A DNA stretch of 64,000 nucleotides. Source: Streptomyces roseolilacinus (lineage in GTDB: Bacteria > Actinomycetota > Actinomycetes > Streptomycetales > Streptomycetaceae). The notes beneath the pieces are model-generated. The model saw only the letters and a list, made by a program, of their open reading frames with translations. It ran no database searches and was not told the origin of the DNA. Of this stretch, positions 35,689 through 44,959 are shown one piece after another (positions within the stretch are counted from its first letter, which is position 1; every line of letters starts with the position of its first letter). The DNA is taken from positions 62,001 to 126,000 of the forward strand of contig NZ_BMSV01000006.1 of assembly GCF_014649335.1 (NCBI RefSeq). The letters run 5' to 3'. A program made the translations under genes and the position numbers.

Positions 35689-36984
35689 ATGAGCAGCTCT
35701 CCGCCCCGCTTCGACCGCGGCCACACCGACGACCTCATGACGTTCCTCACGGCCTCGCCGTCCCCGTACCACGCCGTGGCGACCGCCGCCGAGCGGCTGG
35801 AGAAGGCCGGCTTTCGCCAGGTCGAGGAGACCGCCGCGTGGGACGGCACGACCGGCGGCAAGTACGTGATCCGGGGCGGCGCGATCGTCGCGTGGTACGT
35901 GCCGGAGGGCGCCGCCCCCCACACCCCGTTCCGGATCGTGGGCGCGCACACCGACTCGCCGAACCTGCGCGTCAAGCCGCGGCCCGACAGCGGCGCGCAC
36001 GGCTGGCGGCAGGTCGCCGTCGAGATCTACGGCGGGCCCCTGCTGAACTCGTGGCTCGACCGGGACCTCGGCCTCGCCGGCCGGCTCTCCCTCCGCGACG
36101 GCAGCCACCGCCTGGTCAACGTCGACCGGCCGCTGCTGCGCGTCCCCCAGCTGGCCATCCACCTGGACCGGCAGGCCAACGAGGGCCTGAAGCTGGACCG
36201 GCAGCGCCACATGCAGCCCATCTGGGGCCTCGGCGACGACGTCCGCGAAGGTGACCTGATCCGCTTCCTCGCCGACGAGGCCGGCCTCGACGCGGAGGAC
36301 GTCGCCGGCTGGGACCTGATGGTCCACTCCGTGGAAGCCCCCGCCTACCTGGGCCGCGACCGGGAACTGCTCGCCGCGCCGCGCCTGGACAACCTGCTGT
36401 CCGTGCACGCCGCCACCGCCGCGCTCGCCGCCGTCGCCACCGCCGGCGACCCGCCCGCCCACCTCCCCGTCATGGCCGCGTTCGACCACGAGGAGAACGG
36501 CTCCGAGTCCGACACCGGCGCGCAGGGCCCGCTCCTCGGCACGGTGCTGGAACGATCCGTCTACGCGCGCGGCGGCACCTACGAGGACCGCGCCCGCGCC
36601 TTCGCCGGCACCATCTGCCTCTCCTCCGACGTGGGCCACGCCGTCCACCCCAACTACGCGGAGCGGCACGACCCCACGCACCACCCGCGCCCCAACGGCG
36701 GCCCCATCCTCAAGGTGAACGTCAACCAGCGGTACGCCACGGACGGCGGCGGCCGCGCCGTGTTCGCCGCAGCGTGCGAGGAGGCCGGCGTGCCGTGGCA
36801 GACGTTCGTCTCCAACAACGACCTGCCCTGCGGCACGACGATCGGCCCCATCACCGCCGCCCGGCACGGCATCCGCACCGTCGACATCGGCGTCGCCTGC
36901 CTCTCCATGCACAGCGCGCGCGAGCTGTGCGGCGCCGACGACCCGTACCTCCTGGCCGGTTCCCTGGCCGCCTTCCTCAAGTGA
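35689..36984 (+). CDS. M18 family aminopeptidase
   Basis: 431-aa zinc aminopeptidase. Metal and catalytic motifs: IVGAHTDSPNLRVKP (first His/Asp), LDNLLSVHA, AAFDHEENGSES (bridging Glu pair), SSDVGHAVHPNYAERHDP and the last His in ACLSMHSAREL. The family releases acidic or other N-terminal residues in peptide turnover. A TATGGT -10 hexamer sits 6 nt before the ATG, which implies a leaderless transcript; no Shine-Dalgarno is present. Confidence 0.95.
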   Translation: MSSSPPRFDRGHTDDLMTFLTASPSPYHAVATAAERLEKAGFRQVEETAAWDGTTGGKYVIRGGAIVAWYVPEGAAPHTPFRIVGAHTDSPNLRVKPRPDSGAHGWRQVAVEIYGGPLLNSWLDRDLGLAGRLSLRDGSHRLVNVDRPLLRVPQLAIHLDRQANEGLKLDRQRHMQPIWGLGDDVREGDLIRFLADEAGLDAEDVAGWDLMVHSVEAPAYLGRDRELLAAPRLDNLLSVHAATAALAAVATAGDPPAHLPVMAAFDHEENGSESDTGAQGPLLGTVLERSVYARGGTYEDRARAFAGTICLSSDVGHAVHPNYAERHDPTHHPRPNGGPILKVNVNQRYATDGGGRAVFAAACEEAGVPWQTFVSNNDLPCGTTIGPITAARHGIRTVDIGVACLSMHSARELCGADDPYLLAGSLAAFLK

Positions 36985-37064
36985 CCCCGTGACCGGAGGC
37001 GTTGCGGGGCCCGCAGCGGGTACCCGCAACACTCCGGTACGAGTTATCACCGAGGAGGCACACC

Positions 37065-37298
37065 ATGGGCCTGGGCGGATGCCTGCTGCTCATCGCGGGA
37101 GGCGCGATCCTCACGTTCGCGACCGACTGGGAGATCAGCGGATTCAACCTGGACGTAGCCGGACTGATCATGATGGCGGTCGGCCTGATCGGCATCGCCG
37201 CGTACACCAGCATCGCGCGCCGGCGCAGGGCGGTGGTGTCACCCGTGGCCCCGGTCGTGGAGCCCGACCCGCTCCGCGACGACGGCCGCACCCTCTGA
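37065..37298 (+). CDS. DUF6458 small membrane protein
   Basis: 77 aa with two membrane helices (about residues 3-19, 31-49) around FATDWEISGFNLDVAG, then a basic RRRR stop-transfer and a short cytosolic tail. The sequence GLGGCLLLIAGGAILTF is the family mark. Strong GAGGAGG before the ATG. Role unknown. Terminated by the 22-bp hairpin at 37386. Confidence 0.8.
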   Translation: MGLGGCLLLIAGGAILTFATDWEISGFNLDVAGLIMMAVGLIGIAAYTSIARRRRAVVSPVAPVVEPDPLRDDGRTL

Positions 37299-37385
37299 GC
37301 GGCCCCGTGAAGCCGGCGGATACCTCCGCGAAAGAGGCGGGGTGACACCGTGTCAGCACGGTCCCGCCGGAGGACGACCCACCGC

Positions 37386-37433
37386 GCCGATCGCCGTCAG
37401 GGCCCGTAGTGACGGGCCCTGACGGCGATCGGC
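37386..37433. terminator. 22-bp stem bidirectional terminator
   Basis: Perfect 22-bp stem (37386-37407 with 37412-37433) with AGTG loop, between the DUF6458 gene and the convergent NHL-thioredoxin gene. One of the longest hairpins in the window. Confidence 0.85.
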
Positions 37434-37533
37434 ACGGTGGGGGCGGGCCGCCCCTCCCGCCACCGGAACCCGGCCCGCCGAACGCCCCCGGCACGGCCGC
37501 GCGGGCCGCGCCGGGAACCCGGGACCACTGGGA

Positions 37534-39360
37534 CTACGCCTCGTCGAGACCCGCCAGGATGAGGGGGAGACGCGCCGCGCCGCCCTCCTCGACCCGCACC
37601 GGGACGCCCCAGTCCTGCTGGTGGACGTGGCAGGCCGGGTACTCGTTCTCCGGGTCGTCGTCGCAGGACGCGGCCATCGCCGAGACGTGCAGGACGCCCC
37701 CGGTCACCGACGGGTCCAGCTTCAGCTCGCGGAACAGGTCGGTGCCGCTGCCCGCCCCGTCCGCCAGCAGCTCCGGCGGCGTCGACGAGACCAGCAGCCG
37801 CGTCGACGGCCCGTACCGCTCGTCCAGCTTCTGCCCGGTCGGCGCGCGGAACACCACGTCCAGCCGCAGCGTGCCCGGCGCGATCGCCGTCGCCTCCCGC
37901 TGCGTGCGGTGCGCCACCGCCGCGACCTGCACGGCCTCCTCCGGAAGCCGCAGCCGGGTCAGCCGGTGCCGCGCCGACTCCACCACCACCAGGTCGTCGC
38001 CGACCAGGACCGCGTCGCTCGGCTCGCGCAGGTCCGTCGCGAGGGTCGTCACCTCACCGGACACCGGGTCGTAGCGGCGCAGCGCGTGGTTGTACGTGTC
38101 GCAGACCGCGACCGAGCCGTCCGGCAGCGCGGTGACGCCCAGCGGGTGCTGGAGCAGCGCCTGGTCCGCGGCGCCGTCCCGGTGCCCGAAGTCGAACAGG
38201 CCGGTGCCGACGGCCGTGTGGACCACGCCCTCGGGATCGACCCAACGCACGGCGCTCGTCTCGGAGTCCGCGACCCACAGCCGGTCCTCGGTCGCGGCGA
38301 GCCCGGACGGCTGCGCGAACCACGCCTCGCCGGCCGGCCCGTCGACGAGCCCCTCGTTGGTCGTGCCGGCGGCGACCTCCACGGTCCCCGCCTCCGGGTC
38401 GTACGCCCACAGCTGGTGGACACCGGCCATCGCGATCCACACGCGGCCCCGCCACCACGCCACGTCCCACGGCGACGACAGGGCGACCTCACGGGCCGGA
38501 CCCGAGGTCGGGGAGCCCTGCATCCACTGGGCGCCGGTCCCCGCGAGCGTCGACACCTCGCCGGTCACCGGGTCCAGGGCGCGCAGCGCGTGGTTCACCG
38601 TGTCCGCGACGACGATCCGCCCGTCCGGCAGCGCGCACATCCCCTGCGGCTCGCTGAACCGCGCCGCCCGGGCCGGCCCGTCGGCCAGGCCGCGCGTCCC
38701 GTCCCCGTACCGGCGCACCACGGTCTCGCCGTCCGCGGCCAGCTCGACCAGCCGGTGGCGGGTCGTGTCGGAGACCAGGAAGCCGCCGGAGTCCAGGAGG
38801 AGGGCCTTGCCGGGGAAGCGCAGGTGCGTGGCGACCGGCTCCGGCGGCACGTACGGCCCGTCGCCGCGCCGCAGCGTGCCCTTCGCCTCGTGCTCGGCCT
38901 CCAGCTCCTCGACCAGGGTCTCGATGGCCTTGGCGTGGCCCTCGCCCGCGTGCTGGGCGACGACGTACCCCTCCGGGTCGATCACGACCAGCGTCGGCCA
39001 GGCCCGCACGGCGTACTGCTTCCAGGTCACCAGCTTCGGGTCGTCCAGCACGGGGTGCTCGACCCCGTACCGCTCGACGGCGTCGACGACGGCCTGGTGG
39101 TCGGCCTCGTGCACGAACTTCGGCGAGTGCACGCCGACGATCACGACGGTGTCCCGGTGCTTCTCCTCCAGCTCCCGCAGCTCGTCGAGGACGTGCAGGC
39201 AGTTCACACAGCAGAAGGTCCAAAAATCGAGAATGACGATACGTCCCCGCAGGTCAGCGAGGCTGTACGAGACTCCGCCCGTATTGAGCCAGCCCCCCTC
39301 GCCCACCAATTCAGGAGCCCGTACCCGAACGCGCCGAGACGCGGAAACGCTTTCGTTCAT
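37534..39360 (-). CDS. Thioredoxin-like protein with C-terminal NHL beta-propeller (NHLRC2-like)
   Basis: 608 aa. Residues about 20-165 form a TlpA/thioredoxin fold with FWTFCCVNCLHVLDEL (the CXXC is C-V-N-C after an extra Cys), WPTLVVIDPEGYVVAQHAGE. Residues about 190-500 hold NHL repeats (FSEPQGMCALPDGRIVVADTVNHALR, LQHPLGVTALPDGSVAVCDTYNHALR). The C-terminal 100 residues form a further beta domain. No signal peptide, so cytosolic. Function of the bacterial family unclear, probably redox-linked. Transcribed after the nitrilase-like gene on the same strand, 147 bp apart. Confidence 0.9.
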   Translation of the reverse strand: MNESVSASRRVRVRAPELVGEGGWLNTGGVSYSLADLRGRIVILDFWTFCCVNCLHVLDELRELEEKHRDTVVIVGVHSPKFVHEADHQAVVDAVERYGVEHPVLDDPKLVTWKQYAVRAWPTLVVIDPEGYVVAQHAGEGHAKAIETLVEELEAEHEAKGTLRRGDGPYVPPEPVATHLRFPGKALLLDSGGFLVSDTTRHRLVELAADGETVVRRYGDGTRGLADGPARAARFSEPQGMCALPDGRIVVADTVNHALRALDPVTGEVSTLAGTGAQWMQGSPTSGPAREVALSSPWDVAWWRGRVWIAMAGVHQLWAYDPEAGTVEVAAGTTNEGLVDGPAGEAWFAQPSGLAATEDRLWVADSETSAVRWVDPEGVVHTAVGTGLFDFGHRDGAADQALLQHPLGVTALPDGSVAVCDTYNHALRRYDPVSGEVTTLATDLREPSDAVLVGDDLVVVESARHRLTRLRLPEEAVQVAAVAHRTQREATAIAPGTLRLDVVFRAPTGQKLDERYGPSTRLLVSSTPPELLADGAGSGTDLFRELKLDPSVTGGVLHVSAMAASCDDDPENEYPACHVHQQDWGVPVRVEEGGAARLPLILAGLDEA

Positions 39361-39407
39361 CCTTCAAGGGTGCCATCCCCGCCGCGCCCCGCCGCCGCGG
39401 GAGCCGT

Positions 39408-39472
39408 TCCGCCGGGAGGGGCGGGAAAGGGGGGCGGAGAGGGGCCGGGCGGGGAGGGGCCGGGCGCGGGGC
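39408..39472 (+). other. G-tract cluster (G-quadruplex potential)
   Basis: Plus strand holds more than six runs of three or more G separated by short spacers (GGGAGGGGCGGGAAAGGGG, then GGGGCC, GGGCGGGGAGGGG). It lies between two minus-strand genes, so the RNA carries the C-rich complement. Structure formation is untested. Confidence 0.5.
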
Positions 39473-39507
39473 CCGGCCCTCCCGCGCCCCGCGCGCCGCG
39501 GCGCCCC

Positions 39508-40317
39508 CTACCGGCCGCCGGTCCCCGGGCGGACCGGGGCCGTGATCCCCAGCACGCGGTCCTTCAGGGCGGGGAACTGCTCCCGGGTCGTCGCGACGCG
39601 GGCCGGGTCGAGGTCCACCACCAGGACCTCCTCCCCGCGCCCCGCCTCGCCGAGCACCTCGCCCCACGGGTCGACGACCACGCTGTGCCCTGCCTGCTCG
39701 ACCCCCGCGTGCGTCCCGGCCGTCCCGCACGCCAGCACGTACGCCTGGTTCTCCACCGCCCGCGCCCGCGCCAGCAGCGACCAGTGCTCGCGGCGCCGGG
39801 CGGGCCACCCCGCCGGGACGACGAACGCCGCCGCGCCCGCGTCCACCAGCCCCCGGAACAGCTCGGGGAACCGCAGGTCGTAACAGGTCGCCAGCCCGAA
39901 CGGCAGCTCCGGGCACGGCGCGACGGCCAGTTCGCCGCCCGCCGACATCAGCACCGCCTCGCCCTGGTCGAAGCCGAACCGGTGGATCTTGCGGTAGGTC
40001 CGGGCGAGCTCCCCGTCGGGGGAGAAGATCAGCGCCGTGTTGTACAGGGCGTCCCCGTCGCGTTCGACGAAGGAACCGGCGTGCAGCCACACCCGGGCGT
40101 CCGCCGCCGCGGCCGCCATCGCCTCGTACGTCGGCCCGCGCAGCGGCTCCGCGTCCGTCGCGAACGCCTCGTAGGCGAAGGCGCCGACCGGCCACAGCTC
40201 GGGCAGGACCACCAGGTCCGACGCCGATTCGTCGCGCACGAGCGCGGCGGCGCGCCGTCGGCGCGCGTCCACCGTTTCGTCCGGGTTGACCGCAATCTGG
40301 ATCAGAGAGGCGCGCAC
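39508..40317 (-). CDS. Carbon-nitrogen hydrolase (nitrilase superfamily)
   Basis: 269 aa. Catalytic triad Glu in VVLPELWP (about residue 40), Lys in TYRKIHRFG (about 109) and Cys in LATCYDLRFPELF (about 144). Length and the DLRFPE context fit omega-amidase/deaminated glutathione amidase-like or related branches; substrate not assignable. It is followed by the NHL-thioredoxin gene. No clear ribosome site at ATG 40317. Confidence 0.88.
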   Translation of the reverse strand: MRASLIQIAVNPDETVDARRRRAAALVRDESASDLVVLPELWPVGAFAYEAFATDAEPLRGPTYEAMAAAAADARVWLHAGSFVERDGDALYNTALIFSPDGELARTYRKIHRFGFDQGEAVLMSAGGELAVAPCPELPFGLATCYDLRFPELFRGLVDAGAAAFVVPAGWPARRREHWSLLARARAVENQAYVLACGTAGTHAGVEQAGHSVVVDPWGEVLGEAGRGEEVLVVDLDPARVATTREQFPALKDRVLGITAPVRPGTGGR

Positions 40318-40515
40318 ACTACCACCGTCCTGGCGTTGAAGCCGTCAATACGGGCCTACGATCGTCACACGAAAGCACTGCCGAGGGGCTCGCGGGGAGC
40401 GTACTGTTTCTTCCTGGGGGTTCTCCCCCGAGGACTGCGTCCAGGGGGACCCCCCGGGGCTCCCCGGCAGATGCCACTGCACCCAGCCCGCGTACCAAGC
40501 CGCACGAGGGGTCCC

Positions 40516-41340
40516 GTGACCGTCCATCCCAGCCTCCAGAACTACGCCGACGCCTGGACCCACTCCGTCGAAGCCATAGCCGAGCTGGTGCAGCCGCTCG
40601 TCGAGGGCGAGTGGAACCGCGCCACCCCGTGCCCCGGCTGGTCGGTCCGGGACATCGTCTCCCACGTCATCGGCCTGGAGTGCGAGATGCTGGGCGACCC
40701 GCGGCCGATTCACTCCCTGCCCCGCGACCTGTACCACGTGCGCAGTGACTTCGCGCGCTACATGGAGATGCAGGTCGACGTGCGGCGGCACCACACGGCG
40801 CCGGAGATGACGGCCGAGCTGGAGTACGTCCTCATCCGCCGCGCCCGCATGCTGCGCAACGAGAGCCGCTCCCCCGACACGCTGGTGCGTGCCCCGCTGG
40901 GCGCCGAGCAGAGCCTCGAGACGGCGTACCGGATGCGCGCCTTCGACGTGTGGGTGCACGAGCAGGACCTGCGCACGGCGCTCGACAAGCCCGGCAACCT
41001 CGACTCCCCCGGCGCGTACGTCACGCGGGACAACCTGCTCACCGTGCTGCCGAAGGTGGTCGCGAAGGACGCGGGCGCCCCGCCGAACACGGCGGTCGTC
41101 TTCGACGTGAGCGGTCCCGTGGAGTTCCTGCGGACGGTCCGCGTGGACGCCGAGGGGCGCGGCACGATCGACGGGGCCCCGTCGCTGGGGCCGGCCGTGA
41201 CGCTCGCGATGGACTGGGAGACGTACGTGCGCCTGGCCTGCGGCCGGGTGCGGCCCGCCGCGGTCGCCGACCGGGTGAAGGTGGAGGGCGACGAGGACCT
41301 GGCCGGCGCCATCCTCGCCCACTTCGCCGTCACGCCGTAG
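40516..41340 (+). CDS. Mycothiol-dependent maleylpyruvate isomerase-family protein
   Basis: 274 aa. A DinB-like N-terminal fold with WNRATPCPGWSVRDIVSHVIGLECEMLG (metal-binding H in SHVIGLE) and a second motif FDVWVHEQDLRTAL provide the three His/Glu ligands; C-terminal MDMPI_C domain with WETYVRLACGRVRP. Family members use mycothiol or act as thiol transferases. GAGGGG lies before GTG 40516; an open frame reaches far upstream but is not coding. Confidence 0.88.
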   Translation: MTVHPSLQNYADAWTHSVEAIAELVQPLVEGEWNRATPCPGWSVRDIVSHVIGLECEMLGDPRPIHSLPRDLYHVRSDFARYMEMQVDVRRHHTAPEMTAELEYVLIRRARMLRNESRSPDTLVRAPLGAEQSLETAYRMRAFDVWVHEQDLRTALDKPGNLDSPGAYVTRDNLLTVLPKVVAKDAGAPPNTAVVFDVSGPVEFLRTVRVDAEGRGTIDGAPSLGPAVTLAMDWETYVRLACGRVRPAAVADRVKVEGDEDLAGAILAHFAVTP

Positions 41341-41365
41341 CGCTTCCCCGGGCGCGGTCGCGCCG

Positions 41366-41390
41366 GGGCGCCGCCGTGGGGCGGGCGCCC
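41366..41390. terminator. Short hairpin between convergent genes
   Basis: 7-bp stem (41366-41372 with 41384-41390) with an 11-nt loop in the 65-bp gap between the mycothiol enzyme and the MFS gene. Confidence 0.45.
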
Positions 41391-41405
41391 GCGTGCGCCG
41401 TGCGG

Positions 41406-42719
41406 TCACACCGGGACGTGGACCGCCTCCACGCGGCTGGCGACCAGCCGTTCGCGTTCCAGCCGGGCGGTGCGGGCCCGGAGGCGGAGGATCTGGGTGA
41501 TGCCCAGCGCCTGGAGGACGAACACCGACGAGAACGCCACCCGGTAGCTGCCCCCGGTCGCGTCCAGGAGGACGCCGACCGCCAGCAGCGTCGTCATCGA
41601 CGCGGTGAACCCGCCGATGTTGACGATCCCCGAGGCCGTGCCCTGCCGCTCCGGCGGGTTGGCGGGCCGCGCGAAGTCGAAGCCGATCATCGAGGCGGGT
41701 CCGCACGCGCCCAGGACGGCGCACAGCGAGACCAGCAGCCACATCGGCGCCCGGTCGCCGGGGTACGTCACGACGGCCGCCCACACGAGGGCCGTCGCGC
41801 CTATGGTGCCCAGTGCCAGGGGCGCGCGGGCCGCGTGGTGACGGGCGATCAGCTGGCCGTACACCAGGCCCACCACCATGTTGGAGAGCACCACCACCGT
41901 CAGCAGTTCGCCGGCCCGCCCCCGCGACAGGCCCTGCGCCTCCACCAGGAACGGCATGCCCCACAGCAGCAGGAACACCATGGCGGGGAACTGCGTCGTG
42001 AAGTGCACCCACATCCCGAGGCGCGTGCCCGGTTCCCGCCAGGCGCGGGCTGTCTGGTGCCGTACGTACGCGACCCCCGCGTGCGGCACCGGCTCCGGTT
42101 CGAAGCCCTCCGGATGGTCCTTCAGGAACGCGAGGACCAGCACCAGTACGACCAGTCCGGCCACCGAGCTGCCCGCGAAGGTCGCCGTCCAGCCCAGTTC
42201 GTCCAGCGTCCGCGCCAGCACCATCGTCGACAGGAGGTTGCCGACGACCCCGAACAACCCGGCGACCTGCACGATCAGCGGTCCGCGCCGCGCCGGGAAC
42301 CAGCGGCTGCCCAGTCGCAGCACGGAGATGAACGTCATCGCGTCGCCGCACCCCAGCAGCGCCCGGGCCGCCAGTGCCGTCCCGTACGACGGGGACAGCG
42401 CGAAGCCCAGCTGGCCGGCGGTGAACAGCACGATGCCCAGCGTCAGGACCTTCCGCGTGCCCAGCCGGTCGACCAGCAGGCCGACGGGTATCTGCATGCC
42501 GGCGTAGACCAGCAGTTGGAGGATGGAGAACGCCGACAGCGCCGAGGCGTTGACGTGGAAGCGGTCGGCCGCGTCGAGTCCGGCCACGCCCAGCGAGGTG
42601 CGGAAGACGACCGCGACGAGGTACACGCAGACACCGACGCCCCACACGAGGGCCGCCCGGCGGCCACCGGGCGGATCGGCGGGGAGGGAGAAGGCGGACG
42701 AGGAGGTGGGCGAGGTCAC
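41406..42719 (-). CDS. MFS transporter
   Basis: 437 aa, twelve membrane helices, with the loop 2-3 motif GLLVDRLGTRKVL (DRxGxR) and LGCGDAMTFISVLRLGSRWFPARRG in helix 4-5, close to hexuronate/nitrate-type MFS members. Starts GTG 42719 and overlaps the GntR gene by 4 nt (ATGA), so the regulator and transporter are co-expressed and the transporter probably imports the regulator's ligand or related compound. Substrate unknown. Confidence 0.88.
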   Translation of the reverse strand: MTSPTSSSAFSLPADPPGGRRAALVWGVGVCVYLVAVVFRTSLGVAGLDAADRFHVNASALSAFSILQLLVYAGMQIPVGLLVDRLGTRKVLTLGIVLFTAGQLGFALSPSYGTALAARALLGCGDAMTFISVLRLGSRWFPARRGPLIVQVAGLFGVVGNLLSTMVLARTLDELGWTATFAGSSVAGLVVLVLVLAFLKDHPEGFEPEPVPHAGVAYVRHQTARAWREPGTRLGMWVHFTTQFPAMVFLLLWGMPFLVEAQGLSRGRAGELLTVVVLSNMVVGLVYGQLIARHHAARAPLALGTIGATALVWAAVVTYPGDRAPMWLLVSLCAVLGACGPASMIGFDFARPANPPERQGTASGIVNIGGFTASMTTLLAVGVLLDATGGSYRVAFSSVFVLQALGITQILRLRARTARLERERLVASRVEAVHVPV

Positions 42720-43369
42720 CGGTCCTCACCCCGGACCAGCACCTTCACCCGGCTGACGTGGGAGCGGACGCAGCGCGCCGCGCCCTCCGCGTCGCCGTCG
42801 CGCAGTGCCGCCAGGATCTCGGCGTGCTCGGCGATGTTCTTCGCGACGCGGTCGGGGTGCGCCTCCATGACGGCGACCCCCATGCGCAGTTGACGGTCCC
42901 TCAGCTGGTCGTACAGCTTCGACAGGATCTGGTTGCCGGCGTGGCGGACGATCTCCGCGTGGAAGCAGCGGTCCGACACGGCGACCGCGCGGAGGTCGCC
43001 CTCGTCGGCGCGCCGGCGCTGTTCGTCGAGCAGTTCCTCCAGGCGTGCCAGGAGCGGGGCGGGCAGCGGTACGGCCCTGCGGACCGCGAACTCCTCGACC
43101 AGCAGCCGGGTCTCCACGACGTCCGAGATCTCCTGCGCGGAGACGGCCAGGACCAGGGCGCCCTTCTTGGGGTAGAGCTTGAGCAGCCCTTCCATCTCCA
43201 GTTTCAGCAGCGCCTCGCGCACCGGGGTGCGGGAGACTCCGACGGCTTCCGCCAACTCCCCTTCGGTGAGCAGGGTTCCGCCCTCGAAGCGGCGGTCGAG
43301 CACCGCCTCCTTGACGTGGGCGTAGACCCGTTCGGCGGCAGGCGGGGAGGGGGGCGCGGCGGATGGCAT
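42716..43369 (-). CDS. GntR-family (FadR subgroup) transcription regulator
   Basis: 217 aa. Winged HTH (residues about 14-75: VYAHVKEAVLDRRFEGGTLLTEGELAEAVGVSRTPVREALLKLEMEGLL) and FCD ligand domain (about 85-210) with FHAEIVRHAGN and HAEILAAL, carrying metal-binding His. TATCCT at 43381-43376 places a transcript start close to ATG 43369, so it may be leaderless; GTG 43375 is an alternative. Controls the adjacent MFS gene and itself (inference from overlap). Confidence 0.88.
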   Translation of the reverse strand: MPSAAPPSPPAAERVYAHVKEAVLDRRFEGGTLLTEGELAEAVGVSRTPVREALLKLEMEGLLKLYPKKGALVLAVSAQEISDVVETRLLVEEFAVRRAVPLPAPLLARLEELLDEQRRRADEGDLRAVAVSDRCFHAEIVRHAGNQILSKLYDQLRDRQLRMGVAVMEAHPDRVAKNIAEHAEILAALRDGDAEGAARCVRSHVSRVKVLVRGEDR

Positions 43370-43438
43370 GCGCACAGGATAGATACAAGTAGGCTACATC
43401 AAGGGGCTTGTCCAGCATGTGGACGGGCCCCGGCGGGC

Positions 43439-43475
43439 CGAAGGGCCCGGACGCGACCGGCGTCCGGGCCCTTCG
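43439..43475 (-). terminator. bkd operon terminator
   Basis: Perfect 16-bp stem (43439-43454 with 43460-43475) and 5-nt loop, 43 nt past the bkdC stop. Confidence 0.85.
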
Positions 43476-43478
43476 TGC

Positions 43479-43508
43479 GGCGGGAGCGGACCCGGGTCCG
43501 CTCCCGCC
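43479..43508. repeat. 30-bp perfect palindrome directly after bkdC
   Basis: A spacer-free dyad centred at 43493/43494 (core GACCCGGGTC), 9 nt past the bkdC stop and before the hairpin. It may act as a second terminator or mRNA 3' stabiliser. Confidence 0.7.
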
Positions 43509-43517
43509 GGGTGGTCG

Positions 43518-44948
43518 TCACGCCCAGGTGATCAGGCGCTTGGGCTGCTCCAGGACGGCCGCCACGTCGGCCAGCACCTTCGAGCCCAGCTCGCCGTCGA
43601 CGAGCCGGTGGTCGAAGGAGAGCGCCAGCGTCGTGACGTGCCGCGGCTTGACCTTGCCCTTGTGCACCCACGGCTGGAGCTTGATCGCGCCGACCGCGAG
43701 GATCGCCGACTCGCCGGGGTTGAGGATCGGCGTGCCGGTGTCGACGCCGAAGACGCCGACGTTGGTGATCGTCACCGTGCCGCCCTGCATGGCCGCCGGG
43801 GTCGTCCTGCCCTCGCGGGCGGTGGCGACCAGCTCGCCGAGCGCCGTCGCCAGCTCCGGGAGGGTCTTGGCGTGGGCGTCCTTGATGTTCGGCACGATCA
43901 GGCCGCGCGGGGTGGCGGCGGCGATGCCCAGGTTGACGTAGTGCTTGACCACGATCTCCTGGGCCGCCTCGTCCCAGGAGGCGTTGATCTCCGGGTGGCG
44001 CCGGATCGCGACGAGCAGGGCCCTGGCGACCAGCAGCAGCGGGTTCACCCGCAGCCCCGCCATGTCCCGGTCCGTCTTCAGCTCCTCGACGAGCCGCATG
44101 GTGCGGGTCACGTCGACCGTGACGAACTCGGTGACGTGCGGCGCGGTGAACGCCGACCCGACCATGGCCTGCGCCGTGGCCTTGCGCACGCCCTTGATCG
44201 GGACGCGGGTCTCCCGCACGCCGGCGGCGACCGGCTCGGCCACCGGGGCGGCGGCCGGCGCGGGCTGCTGCTGCGGGGCCGCCGCGGGGGCCTGCGGCCG
44301 GGGCTGCGCGGGTACGGCCGCGGGGGCCTGCGCGGGGGCGGCCGCCTTGTGCACGTCCTCGCGCGTGACGATCCCGTCCGGACCGGTCGGGACCACCGTC
44401 GCCAAGTCCACGCCCAAGTCCTTGGCCAGCTTCCGCACGGGCGGCTTGGCCAGCGGGCGGGCCTGCGGCACGGGGGCCACCGGGGCGGGGGCCCGGCCGT
44501 TCAGCTCGCCCTGGACCGCCGCGAGGGCGGCCGGGGCGGCGGCGGTGGCCGTCGCCTGCTTGCGCGGGCGCCGCTTCGTGGACGACGCGGCCACGCCGTA
44601 CCCGACGAGGACCGGCTGGCGGCCCTGCGGCTCGGGCTCGGCCTCGGGCTCCGGCGCGGCGGCCGGTGCGGGCGCGGCGGCGGGGGTCTCGGCGGCGGCC
44701 GGCTCGTCGCCGCCCACGTTCACCGAGATGATGACCTCGCCGACGTCGACCGTCGTGCCCTCGGGGAAGCGCAGCTCGTGCACCACCCCGTCGAACGGGC
44801 AGGGCAGCTCCACGGCCGCCTTCGCCGTCTCGACCTCGCAGACGACCTGGCCGTCCGTGACGGTGTCGCCGGGCTGGACGTACCACTTGAGGATCTCGGC
44901 CTCGGTGAGACCCTCACCGACGTCCGGCATCTTGAACTCGCGGATCAC
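43518..44948 (-). CDS. bkdC: Branched-chain keto acid dehydrogenase E2 (lipoamide acyltransferase)
   Basis: 476 aa. N-terminal lipoyl domain with the lipoyl Lys in EVETAKAAVEL (about residue 43), Ala/Pro linker (about 80-180), peripheral subunit-binding domain (VRKLAKDLGVDLATVVPTG), second Pro/Gln linker, and catalytic acyltransferase domain with FTAPHVTEF and the active-site SFDHRLVDGE near the end. Transfers branched acyl groups to CoA. AGGAGG precedes GTG 44948; the gap to bkdB is 11 nt. Last gene of bkdABC; ended by hairpins at 43439-43508. Confidence 0.95.
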   Translation of the reverse strand: MIREFKMPDVGEGLTEAEILKWYVQPGDTVTDGQVVCEVETAKAAVELPCPFDGVVHELRFPEGTTVDVGEVIISVNVGGDEPAAAETPAAAPAPAAAPEPEAEPEPQGRQPVLVGYGVAASSTKRRPRKQATATAAAPAALAAVQGELNGRAPAPVAPVPQARPLAKPPVRKLAKDLGVDLATVVPTGPDGIVTREDVHKAAAPAQAPAAVPAQPRPQAPAAAPQQQPAPAAAPVAEPVAAGVRETRVPIKGVRKATAQAMVGSAFTAPHVTEFVTVDVTRTMRLVEELKTDRDMAGLRVNPLLLVARALLVAIRRHPEINASWDEAAQEIVVKHYVNLGIAAATPRGLIVPNIKDAHAKTLPELATALGELVATAREGRTTPAAMQGGTVTITNVGVFGVDTGTPILNPGESAILAVGAIKLQPWVHKGKVKPRHVTTLALSFDHRLVDGELGSKVLADVAAVLEQPKRLITWA

Positions 44949-44959
44949 GGGTGTTCCTC

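Noticed and set aside
37621..40515. Long open frame running upstream of the mycothiol-enzyme start
   Set aside because: It is antisense to the NHL-thioredoxin and nitrilase genes, whose motifs are clear; the high GC content keeps the complementary frame open. Only 40516-41340 shows family motifs and a ribosome site.
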